Part shown: piece by piece, positions 1 to 5,227 of the stretch
Position numbering within the stretch: the stretch's first letter is position 1
How the letters are laid out: every line of letters begins with the position of its first letter
NCBI GenBank assembly: GCA_016191715.1
Contig: JACPVN010000292.1
Location: forward strand, 1-5,227
DNA length: 5,227 nt
DNA from: Ignavibacteriota bacterium
GTDB lineage: Bacteria; Bacteroidota; Ignavibacteria; UBA10030; SZUA-254
Direction of reading: 5' to 3'
Notes under the pieces: generated by a model
What the model saw: only the letters and a program-made list of their open reading frames with translations
Database searches by the model: none
Told to the model about the DNA's origin: nothing
Translations under genes and position numbers: made by a program

Positions 1-135
1 AATCCCGTCCATCATGTATCAGGACGGGATGAAGTCCCTAAGGGATGGTGCAAGCACTCACAATCTCCTGAATTCATCTTGACGCACATGTTCAGGGGAT
101 TGCTTCACCCCGCTGAAGCGGGGATTCGCAATGAC
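1..135. repeat. Left copy of 144-bp palindrome-rich repeat (truncated by window edge)
   Basis: Positions 1-135 align without gaps to 527-661 (constant offset 526), with differences only at 3, 79, 81, 91 and 94. The copy contains several palindromes: CCCGTCC/GGACGGG (4-10 with 22-28), TCCCT-A-AGGGA (35-45), GTGC-AA-GCAC (48-57), a 12-base inverted repeat CAATCTCCTGAA/TTCAGGGGATTG (61-72 with 91-102, one T·G position), and CCCCGC-TGAA-GCGGGG (108-123). The right end is TTCGCAATGAC (125-135). By comparison with the right copy, about nine bases of the left end (GTCATTGCG) should lie just outside the window. It sits 79 bases before the GIY-YIG nuclease gene. Seen directly in the sequence; its role is unknown. 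Confidence 0.9.
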
Positions 136-214
136 GCAGGGGATGGATGTGTAGTAAATTGTTTTATTTCCTTCCATCTTCTACATTCGACTGTATTATA
201 AAGGAATCAAAAAT

Positions 215-508
215 ATGTTTGCCGTATATATCATGACGAATAAGCATAACACAGTTCTTTATACAGGAGTAACAAATGACATCGTTCGTCGGGTGTATGA
301 ACATCGTGAGAAGATTTCAGGGAAAAGTTTTACTGCCCGATACAATGTATATAAACTCGTGTATTATGAATTCTTTGAGGATGCGTACAATGCCATTGCA
401 CGGGAAAAGCAAATCAAAGCAGGGTCGCGGGCAAAGAAAGTGAAACTGATTCAGGATATGAATCTGGATTGGAATGATTTATTTGACGAGTTGATAAAGG
501 ACATCTGA
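215..508 (+). CDS. Small single-domain GIY-YIG nuclease (YhbQ/COG2827-like)
   Basis: A 97-residue protein that is essentially one GIY-YIG endonuclease domain, the usual size for this stand-alone family. Visible signatures: the first half-motif V4-Y5-I6, the second Y16-T17-G18 about ten residues later, the conserved arginine region D22-IVRR-V27 followed by E29-H30-R31, and the metal-binding glutamate E64 in AIAREKQIK. The C-terminal SRAKKVKLI and NLDWNDLFDEL (about 71-93) match the usual tail of this subfamily, where NPxWxDL is typical. The family cuts DNA using one divalent metal; no partner domain (UvrC, intron or homing DNA-binding module) is present, so the cellular substrate is unknown. 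The ATG is preceded by AAGGA (201-205) at suitable spacing. The gene lies alone between two direct repeats, 79 bases after one and 9 bases before the other, and is convergent to the response-regulator gene. The family is confident; linkage to the repeats as a functional unit is inference. Confidence 0.9.
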   Translation: MFAVYIMTNKHNTVLYTGVTNDIVRRVYEHREKISGKSFTARYNVYKLVYYEFFEDAYNAIAREKQIKAGSRAKKVKLIQDMNLDWNDLFDELIKDI

Positions 509-517
509 TGGGAAGGT

Positions 518-661
518 GTCATTGCGAAGCCCGTCCATCATGTATCAGGACGGGATGAAGTCCCTAAGGGATGGTGCAAGCACTCACAATCTCCTGAATT
601 CATCGTAACGCACATGGTCGGGGGATTGCTTCACCCCGCTGAAGCGGGGATTCGCAATGAC
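518..661. repeat. Right, complete copy of 144-bp repeat with 11-bp terminal inverted repeats
   Basis: This copy starts with GTCATTGCGAA (518-528) and ends with TTCGCAATGAC (651-661), a perfect 11-base inverted repeat, which sets the unit at 144 bp. Inside are hairpins CCCGTCC/GGACGGG (530-536 with 548-554), TCCCT-A-AGGGA (561-571) and CCCCGC-TGAA-GCGGGG (634-649), the last enclosed by ATTGC/GCAAT (625-629 with 654-658). It shares 130 of 135 overlapping bases with the left copy. It begins 9 bases after the GIY-YIG stop and ends 25 bases before the response-regulator stop, so it fills the convergent intergenic space. It may act as a structured 3' end for both transcripts, but there is no T-run after the strong stems, so it is not called a terminator. 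Confidence 0.92.
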
Positions 662-686
662 TCGTGCGTGGAGAGGCGTTTGGTGT

Positions 687-1346
687 TTACAATTCCAACT
701 TATGTTGGAGGACAAACTTCAACAATGCGTTTGCACCATGCAGGTCAAGTTTGTGGCAAATATTATTCCGGTGGTTTTCCACCGTCTTTACACTGACGAA
801 CATTGTGTCTGCAATTTCCTTGTTCGATTTCAAATCAGCAAGTTGCCGGAGTATTTTCTTCTCTGTCTCCGTCAGTTCATCCATGCCCGGTTGCCGGTGA
901 GAAAACGATGTTGCCTTTCCGTTTCGCCGGAGGAGATACTCGGAAATAGTAGGACAAACATAATATCTTCCTTCTCTTACTACGCGGATACATTCGAGAA
1001 TTTCCGACACGGCGTTATCCTTCAGGACATATCCCCGGCATCCGAGATCCATCGCGCGATTGAACAATGGTTCATCGTTGTGCATGGTGATAACGATTAT
1101 GTCCGTCTGAATTTTTTCGCGCTCGGCGTGTTTCATCACGTCAAACCCGTTCATGCGCGGCATATCCAAATCAAGAACGGCGATGTCAATTTCCTGTTCC
1201 CGCAATGTTTGCAGTGCGGCTTCCCCGTCGCTTGCTTCCGCAACCACACGACAAGTACCGTCTCCTTCGAGAATCTGTTTCAATCCTTTTCGAAATACGG
1301 GATGGTCGTCGGCGATAAGAATATTGGTCATAGAAATGTTCATCAT
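687..1346 (-). CDS. NarL/FixJ-family two-component response regulator
   Basis: A 219-residue regulator with an N-terminal receiver domain (about 7-124) and a C-terminal LuxR-type helix-turn-helix (about 156-216). Receiver residues are all present: acidic pair D13-D14, phosphoacceptor D59 in VLDLDMP, T87, and K109 in GYVLKD. The output domain has LTETEKKIL (158-166) and the recognition segment KEIADTMFVSVKTVENHRNNI (from 176), typical of LuxR/NarL DNA binding. Phosphorylation by the adjacent HisKA_3 kinase should promote DNA binding; targets are not visible. The ATG at 1346 overlaps the kinase stop as ATGA, which implies translational coupling. Other in-frame ATGs lie at 1343 and 1331; the one at 1331 (MTNILIADDH) gives the more family-typical N-terminus, so the true start may be there. 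No good ribosome binding site is seen for any of them, consistent with coupling. The gene looks intact. Confidence 0.95.
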   Translation of the reverse strand: MMNISMTNILIADDHPVFRKGLKQILEGDGTCRVVAEASDGEAALQTLREQEIDIAVLDLDMPRMNGFDVMKHAEREKIQTDIIVITMHNDEPLFNRAMDLGCRGYVLKDNAVSEILECIRVVREGRYYVCPTISEYLLRRNGKATSFSHRQPGMDELTETEKKILRQLADLKSNKEIADTMFVSVKTVENHRNNICHKLDLHGANALLKFVLQHKLEL

Positions 1347-3880
1347 AGTGATTGTATTTTCTGATTGTGAAAAGGAATGATAACACTGATTATTGTCCCC
1401 TGCTTTGGCGATGAGTCAATCGTCAATATGCCTCCAAGCACCCGTGCGCGCTCGGATAAATCTAACAAGCCAAAACTTGCACGCCGGGCTTCACTCAACA
1501 CTTTCGGGGACGAAAACCCTTTGCCGTTATCCTGTATGGTCAGCGTAATTGTCCGGTCAACGTTGTGCACCCGAACTCTCACTTCTGTTGCTTCCGCGTG
1601 TTTGAGGATATTATTAAAACTTTCCTGCACGATTCTGAACACATGAATCTCCATATTCTTCGGAAGACAGTCATCAATTCCATCAATCTCAGAAACGATG
1701 GTGAGTTGAGAAACCTGCTGAACAGTTCGAACATACGTTCGTAGTGTTTCCGTCAATCCCAACCTGTCTAAATGAATGGGACGTAAGTTGTGTGTTATTC
1801 TTCTCACTTCATCGAGCGCTTCCGATGCCTGCGAGGAAATCTCTGTCAAAAGTTCCGGCGTTGGAGGAACTTTCATTGCCGGTGAAGGTTGTGTCCCTAA
1901 GTTGGCCAGATTTTTAATGATAAGAATTCCCTGTCCGATACTATCGTGCAGTTCGGCGGCGATGCGTTTCCGTTCCTTTTCCGTTTGTTCCATCAGACGA
2001 TGGGAAAACTTTTCCCGTTCTTCCTTTGCTCGCCGCAAATGAATGTAACGCGAATGGGCAAGTCCGAATGCTGTACCGCCAACCACAAGAACCGAAAGTG
2101 CGATGAACCACCACAACTTCCAGAACGGCGGTGTAATAATAATTCTGAGCGATGCCGGCTGTTGATTCCAACCACCATCACTGTTTGAGCCCATGACGCG
2201 AAAACGATATTCTCCTGCGTCAAGATTTGTGTACGTTACCGAACGACGCTCTGCCGTTGTCATCGTCCAACTGTTGTCAAAACCTTCAAGCATGTACGAA
2301 TATAAATTCTTACGCGGTGCAGAATAATCGAGCGAAGCAAATTCGATGGAGAAAACATTTTCATCGTAAGTAAGTTCGACGACCGGTGTTTCAGAGATGT
2401 GCTTCTCAAGCAACACACGGTCATTCACCACTTCACCCGGTGAAACAAATTTATTAAACAACGTAAAATTCGTGAGTACAACCGGAGGCAGGAACGAACT
2501 GACATGAACACTCTCAGGAAAGAATGCGTTCAACCCGTTAATGCCGCCGAAGAACAACTCTCCCCGTTTCGATTTGAAATAGGAACCTGTGTTGAATTCG
2601 TTCCCCTGCAATCCGTCTTCGATGGTATAGTTTCTAAACATCCGTTCTGACGGTGAAAATTTCGATAATCCGTTGTTCGTGCTTAACCACAAACTTCCTT
2701 CATTATCTTCAAGGATACCATACACAACATTGTTTGGCAGTCCATCCTTTTGTGTGAAATGCAAAAACGATTCATCCTCCCTGTTGAATTGATTCAGCCC
2801 TCCCCCATCCGTCCCGAACCAGAGAGTTCCTTGTTTATCTTCAAGAATACATTTCACCTGATTGGAACTGATACTTTTCGGATTGTTTTCATCATACATG
2901 TAATGAACGAACGTCGTTTCCGGTTTATTCAAATCAACTGCATTGAGTCCGCCCCCTTGCGTAGCAATCCACAAAACATTTCTTGAATCTTTCAGAAATG
3001 CATTCACCCGCGTACCGGAAAAACTTTTCGGATTATGTTCTTTATGAATGAAGTGAGTGAACCGGGGATTTCCGTTCTTCTCAAATCGTACAAGGTCAAC
3101 ACCATCTCTTGTTCCCACCCAGACGGAACCATCACACTCCGGCAATAACGCATACACCCACGGATTGATAAGACTATCTGTGTCCTCTGCATTATTATTG
3201 ATGCGAGTTATCTTTCCTGTTTTTTTTTCAAAAGAAAATAATCCAAGATTTTCCTGCCCGAGCCAGAGTTTCGTACCGTCGCTTCCCGGGAAGCCGGTAA
3301 CGACATAGACATTATAAATAGTTGTTGCCACATTCGTCTCGACATCGCTTGAATACACAGTCACCTTTCCCGTAGTTCTGTCAAGGCGATTTAATCCTGC
3401 ATATCCGCCCACCCAGAGTATCCCCGCCTCATCTTCATAGATTCCTCTGATGCTCGGACTTGAAAGACTGTTGGGAGTGTCCGGGTCATGACGATAGGAT
3501 TGGAAGTTGGATTCCCTTGTCGTTGTGTAAAGAATTCCCCAGCCGTTCGTACCGAGCCAGAGTTTGTTGCTATTATCAACAAAGGAACACCAAATGGAAC
3601 TGACCGGCAAGCCGCCCAACGCAGAAGCGGTTGTTGATGAATCATACAGGTAATACTGAAAGGATAGTTGCTCAGATGAATCAACAGATACCCTGCTCAA
3701 TCCAAAATTGTTATGGCACAGCCAGAGGTTTCCGTCACGGTCTTCTCTGATAGAACGAACATTATCATTATTTATTTGTGGATGAAGTGACGATGTGTTT
3801 ATTGTATCATCCTGACAATAATGGGTGAACCGGATTGTCGAATCAACATTCTCCTGATTGTAGTTTACGCGATACAGTCC
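1343..3880 (-). CDS. Sensor histidine kinase, C-terminal part (propeller blades 6-14, Y_Y_Y, TM, HisKA_3, HATPase); separated from its N-terminus by a frameshift
   Basis: This frame is open from just after a TAA at 3887-3889 to the TGA at 1343-1345 and continues the protein begun at 4688. In reconstructed 1114-residue numbering it holds propeller blades with the LWxG-type core at W322, W377, W425, W475, W523, W573, W623, W667 and a degenerate LFFGG blade near 711-714. Then come a Y_Y_Y domain (about 784-851, YSYMLEGFDNSW and YTNLDAGEYRFRV), one membrane helix (about 857-879), and a HisKA_3 domain with phosphoacceptor H914 in IAAELHDSIGQG. The HATPase domain has the N box (ESFNNILKHA, about 1022-1031), G1 box DNGKGF (1053-1058) and the GLLDLSERA segment (from 1073). 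All kinase motifs look functional. Alone, this frame has no ATG start: the first candidate is a TTG at 3700, inside a blade and without a signal peptide. Such a product would not reach the periplasm correctly. It overlaps the response regulator by ATGA, its expected phosphotransfer partner. Confidence 0.93.
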   Translation of the reverse strand, partial: GLYRVNYNQENVDSTIRFTHYCQDDTINTSSLHPQINNDNVRSIREDRDGNLWLCHNNFGLSRVSVDSSEQLSFQYYLYDSSTTASALGGLPVSSIWCSFVDNSNKLWLGTNGWGILYTTTRESNFQSYRHDPDTPNSLSSPSIRGIYEDEAGILWVGGYAGLNRLDRTTGKVTVYSSDVETNVATTIYNVYVVTGFPGSDGTKLWLGQENLGLFSFEKKTGKITRINNNAEDTDSLINPWVYALLPECDGSVWVGTRDGVDLVRFEKNGNPRFTHFIHKEHNPKSFSGTRVNAFLKDSRNVLWIATQGGGLNAVDLNKPETTFVHYMYDENNPKSISSNQVKCILEDKQGTLWFGTDGGGLNQFNREDESFLHFTQKDGLPNNVVYGILEDNEGSLWLSTNNGLSKFSPSERMFRNYTIEDGLQGNEFNTGSYFKSKRGELFFGGINGLNAFFPESVHVSSFLPPVVLTNFTLFNKFVSPGEVVNDRVLLEKHISETPVVELTYDENVFSIEFASLDYSAPRKNLYSYMLEGFDNSWTMTTAERRSVTYTNLDAGEYRFRVMGSNSDGGWNQQPASLRIIITPPFWKLWWFIALSVLVVGGTAFGLAHSRYIHLRRAKEEREKFSHRLMEQTEKERKRIAAELHDSIGQGILIIKNLANLGTQPSPAMKVPPTPELLTEISSQASEALDEVRRITHNLRPIHLDRLGLTETLRTYVRTVQQVSQLTIVSEIDGIDDCLPKNMEIHVFRIVQESFNNILKHAEATEVRVRVHNVDRTITLTIQDNGKGFSSPKVLSEARRASFGLLDLSERARVLGGILTIDSSPKQGTIISVIIPFHNQKIQSL

Positions 3881-4688
3881 CCCCTGTTATCATTCCAATC
3901 CAAAGTCTCTCCTGTGAATCCTGATAAATTGTCCACACCTCTTCGAATGTCGTGCTCAACATCCGAAGATTGTCATCTACAACCCGATAATGTGAAAATG
4001 ATTCTGTCGCTTCGTCGAGGCGTGCAAGGGTCGCGTTCTCCAATCCAATCCACAAGTTACCCGCATTGTCCCGAAAGATGCTGAGAACATTGTTGCGGCG
4101 TAACGAGCGGGCATCATCCTCCCGGTGCCGGTATCTCGTAACATTCATTCCCGCTGATGAAACAACGAGTTTATTCAATCCTCCGCGTTGCGTTCCAACC
4201 CAGAGTATGTTCTTCCTGCTGTTCTCCGTGAGAGAAAATTGTTTGTCCTCAAAAATTGCCGTGATGTTGTCATCACTCAGAGTATTATCATCCAAGATAG
4301 AATGTTGATAATGTTTGAATGATTCCGTGGATGGGTCAAAGCGATTTAATCCGCCGAGAGTTCCCACCCACATGAAGCCATCCTTGTCCTGAATGAGTGT
4401 CTGAATCCAATTGTTTGAAATCGAATTTGTATCGAACGGCTCATTGCGATACGTCTTAAACGTATAACCATCATAGCGATTGAAACCATCCTGTGTTCCG
4501 AACCAGAGGAATCCTTTCTTATCCTGAATGATGCAATGAACGGAGTTTTGAGACAAACCATCGTCAGATGTAATTCTCCCGAAGGAATAACGATGTTGTG
4601 CAGAAGACTGCTGAAAGAAAAAACAAAGCAACATCAGCAAGAGTGCTTGCAGGTAGGTTTTGTTTCTTATAAAATAGTTGAGAAACAT
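3843..4688 (-). CDS. Sensor histidine kinase, N-terminal part (signal peptide plus propeller blades 1-5), ended early by the frameshift
   Basis: A 281-residue frame whose last 11 residues (TVSRKLQSGEC) are out-of-frame read-through; residues 1-270 are the true N-terminus of the kinase. Residues 1-30 form a signal peptide: K10 near the start, a hydrophobic stretch to about 25, and a likely signal peptidase I site after SSA30. Five two-component regulator propeller repeats follow, with tryptophans W62, W107, W163, W213 and W263 in LWFGT/MWVGT/LWVGT/LWIG contexts. Blade 3 carries an insertion (FSLTENSRKN, about 151-160). The ATG at 4688 is the first usable start after an upstream in-frame TGA. 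No strong ribosome binding site is seen, which is common in Bacteroidota. If the frameshift is real, the product would be a secreted five-blade fragment, probably misfolded. The rest of the sensor continues in the other frame from the C6 run. Confidence 0.92.
   Translation of the reverse strand: MFLNYFIRNKTYLQALLLMLLCFFFQQSSAQHRYSFGRITSDDGLSQNSVHCIIQDKKGFLWFGTQDGFNRYDGYTFKTYRNEPFDTNSISNNWIQTLIQDKDGFMWVGTLGGLNRFDPSTESFKHYQHSILDDNTLSDDNITAIFEDKQFSLTENSRKNILWVGTQRGGLNKLVVSSAGMNVTRYRHREDDARSLRRNNVLSIFRDNAGNLWIGLENATLARLDEATESFSHYRVVDDNLRMLSTTFEEVWTIYQDSQERLWIGMITGGTVSRKLQSGEC
3879..3884 (-). other. Frameshift site in a six-base homopolymer (C6 on +, G6 on coding strand)
   Basis: With six G the coding strand reads ACA GGG GGG ACT and soon stops. 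With five it reads ACA GGG GGA CTG TAT, giving MITGGLYRV, which matches the blade ending seen in neighbouring blades (GGLNRF, GGLNKL). Deleting one base makes 1343-4688 exactly 1115 codons (1114 residues plus stop), open throughout. The displaced frame has no stop between here and 1343. The cause cannot be told from the sequence: sequencing or assembly error, a fixed mutation, or slippage at the run. Confidence 0.93.
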
Positions 4689-4830
4689 TGTCTGTTGCTT
4701 TCGCAGGCGGATTACGGAAATATGTAGTTTGTTATGGAGAATGATTCATGATATTGTTACTCAGGAAGAACGGAGAAAATGAAATGATATAAAGAACTGT
4801 GGGGGTGAATGTACAAACAGAAAAGAAGGG
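4689..4830 (-). other. Leader region upstream of the kinase operon
   Basis: These 142 bases lie between the upstream terminator and the kinase ATG, so the promoter of the kinase-regulator operon should be here. The stretch is AT-rich on the coding strand, but I see no convincing promoter boxes, operator dyad or riboswitch. No supported coding region is present on either strand. Confidence 0.4.
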
Positions 4831-4867
4831 AAACAAAAAAGCCGACTCCATTTTGTGGAATCGGCTT
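4831..4867 (-). terminator. Intrinsic terminator of the right-edge T9SS cargo gene
   Basis: Read on the minus strand this is a 12-base stem AAGCCGATTCCA / TGGAGTCGGCTT with one T·G wobble and a five-base loop CAAAA, followed at once by a T-run (six T across 4840-4835, then GTTT). This is a textbook rho-independent terminator oriented to stop transcription coming from the gene at 5052-5227 before it reaches the kinase operon. On the plus strand no T-run follows, so it is called minus only. Confidence 0.88.
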
Positions 4868-4880
4868 AATTTCTATCTGA

Positions 4881-4995
4881 GGCTGTCTCATAAGTCCTAT
4901 TATCGTGTAGCCGCAGACTTTATGTCTGCGTTTTCGATTTGGAAACGCAACCGTAAAGGTTGCGCCTACAGTAAAATATAACTTTGGAGACAACC
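4881..4995. repeat. 115-bp imperfect palindromic element (MITE-like or structured repeat)
   Basis: Two 38-base arms, 4881-4918 and 4958-4995, are inverted copies of each other matching at 27 of 38 positions with no gaps. The outer ends are GGCTGTCTCATAAGT and, reversed, GGTTGTCTCCAAAGT. The inner parts are TGTAGCCGCAGAC and TGTAGGCGCAACC. Near the centre each arm closes its own perfect hairpin: CGCAGAC/GTCTGCG (4912-4918 with 4924-4930) and CGCAACC/GGTTGCG (4946-4952 with 4958-4964). An alternative centre pairing exists, TGCGTTT with AAACGCA (4927-4933 with 4943-4949). No open frame or transposase is present, and no clear target-site duplication is seen. The structure is directly visible; a mobile origin is inference. 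Confidence 0.75.
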
Positions 4996-5022
4996 CCCCA
5001 TTGAATGATTGTAAATCAATTG

Positions 5023-5042
5023 CCGTCAGTTTCAACTGACGG
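5023..5042. repeat. Perfect 9-bp hairpin just after the T9SS cargo gene stop
   Basis: CCGTCAGTT (5023-5031) and AACTGACGG (5034-5042) form a perfect stem with a two-base loop, starting 9 bases beyond the cargo gene stop. On the minus strand it is followed by CAATTGATTT rather than a T-run, so it is a weak terminator candidate. It could instead be a 3'-end stabilising structure or a dispersed palindromic repeat. Confidence 0.6.
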
Positions 5043-5051
5043 ATGGCTGAT

Positions 5052-5227
5052 TTATCTCAACAGCATCAACTTCTTCGTATCAGAAAACGATCCTGCATTC
5101 ATCATATAGAAGTAAATCCCTGATGACAACTGCTTGCCGTTATTATCGGTTGCAATCCACTCGCGGGATTTGAATCCTGCAACCTGTAACCCGTCAACAA
5201 GTGTGGTGACTTCCCCACCAAGCACAT
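5052..5227 (-). CDS. 3' end of a secreted protein with a T9SS type A C-terminal sorting domain (partial)
   Basis: Reading inward from the right edge, 57 residues end at a TAA (5052-5054). They begin VLGGEVTTLVDGLQVAGF, continue with W23, have LSSGIYFYMM (33-42) and end in DTKKLMLLR. This is the characteristic C-terminal sorting domain recognised by the type IX secretion system: LGxEV strand, GxY/F turn, SGIYFY strand, and the KKxxLxR/K end. The domain sends the protein across the outer membrane and is normally removed on release or anchoring at the cell surface. The body of the protein is outside the window, so its activity is unknown. It is followed by a short hairpin and, about 190 bases on, by a strong terminator. 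No Ig-like or catalytic region can be judged here. Confidence 0.9.
   Translation of the reverse strand, partial: VLGGEVTTLVDGLQVAGFKSREWIATDNNGKQLSSGIYFYMMNAGSFSDTKKLMLLR

Noticed and set aside
159..199. Possible promoter TTGTTT ... TATTAT before the GIY-YIG gene
   Set aside because: The spacing (29 bases) is too long for a standard promoter, and the putative -10 box lies directly against the ribosome binding site.
215..508. GIY-YIG protein as a homing endonuclease of an intron or intein
   Set aside because: It has no DNA-binding extension, no split host gene nearby and no intron-like boundaries; length and tail match the stand-alone family.
1..661. The two repeats as a CRISPR array
   Set aside because: There are only two copies, 144 bp long, with a 382-bp spacer containing a gene; no short regular repeats or cas genes are present.
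614..796. A 60-residue plus-strand open frame starting in the right repeat
   Set aside because: It begins inside the palindromic repeat and runs antisense through the response-regulator gene, with no domain or clear ribosome binding site.
657..1364. A 235-residue plus-strand open frame across this region
   Set aside because: It is the antisense shadow of the response regulator, whose minus-strand frame has full receiver and LuxR motifs; the plus frame shows no recognisable domain.
3700..3702. TTG at 3700 as a genuine start of a separate 785-residue kinase
   Set aside because: It falls inside a propeller blade, lacks a signal peptide, and the same frame is homologous in pattern right up to the C6 run; the gene is one frameshifted unit.
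4620..4688. Lipoprotein signal at C22 of the kinase N-terminus
   Set aside because: The residues before C22 are MLL, not a lipobox; SSA|Q at residue 30 is a better signal peptidase I site.
4757..5035. A 92-residue minus-strand open frame in the intergenic region
   Set aside because: It reads through the hairpin, the palindromic element and the terminator; its apparent codons are explained by those repeats.

Overview
The window most likely comes from a member of the Bacteroidota/Chlorobiota group, possibly an Ignavibacteria-like lineage. Two things point there: a C-terminal type IX secretion (T9SS) sorting domain at the right edge, and a large periplasmic-propeller histidine kinase of the kind common in that group. 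This assignment is inference from gene content; no rRNA or other phylogenetic marker is present.

Layout, left to right. Positions 1-661 hold a small GIY-YIG nuclease gene (+ strand, 215-508) between two near-identical direct copies of a palindrome-rich repeat. The left copy runs off the window edge (1-135); the right copy is complete (518-661) and is bounded by perfect 11-bp terminal inverted repeats. Everything recognisable as a gene to the right is on the minus strand. A NarL/FixJ-type response regulator (687-1346) overlaps by ATGA the end of a very large sensor histidine kinase gene (1343-4688). The kinase gene is broken into two reading frames by a single extra base in a run of six C (3879-3884; six G on the coding strand). 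Removing one base gives one continuous 1114-residue protein: signal peptide, 14 propeller blades, Y_Y_Y domain, one membrane helix, HisKA_3 dimerisation/phosphoacceptor domain and HATPase domain.

The 363-base gap between the kinase and the right-edge gene (4689-5051) holds a clear minus-strand intrinsic terminator (4831-4867), a 115-bp imperfect palindromic element (4881-4995) and a short hairpin (5023-5042). The right edge (5052-5227) is the 3' end of a gene for a secreted protein with a T9SS C-terminal sorting domain.

How the parts work together: the kinase and response regulator form one translationally coupled two-component system, in which the periplasmic propellers would sense a ligand and pass phosphate to the DNA-binding regulator. 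The terminator isolates this operon from the T9SS cargo gene upstream. The nuclease-plus-repeats unit is a separate, apparently accessory module lying convergent to the operon, and it is the part of the window most likely to be an under-described mobile or repeat-spreading system.
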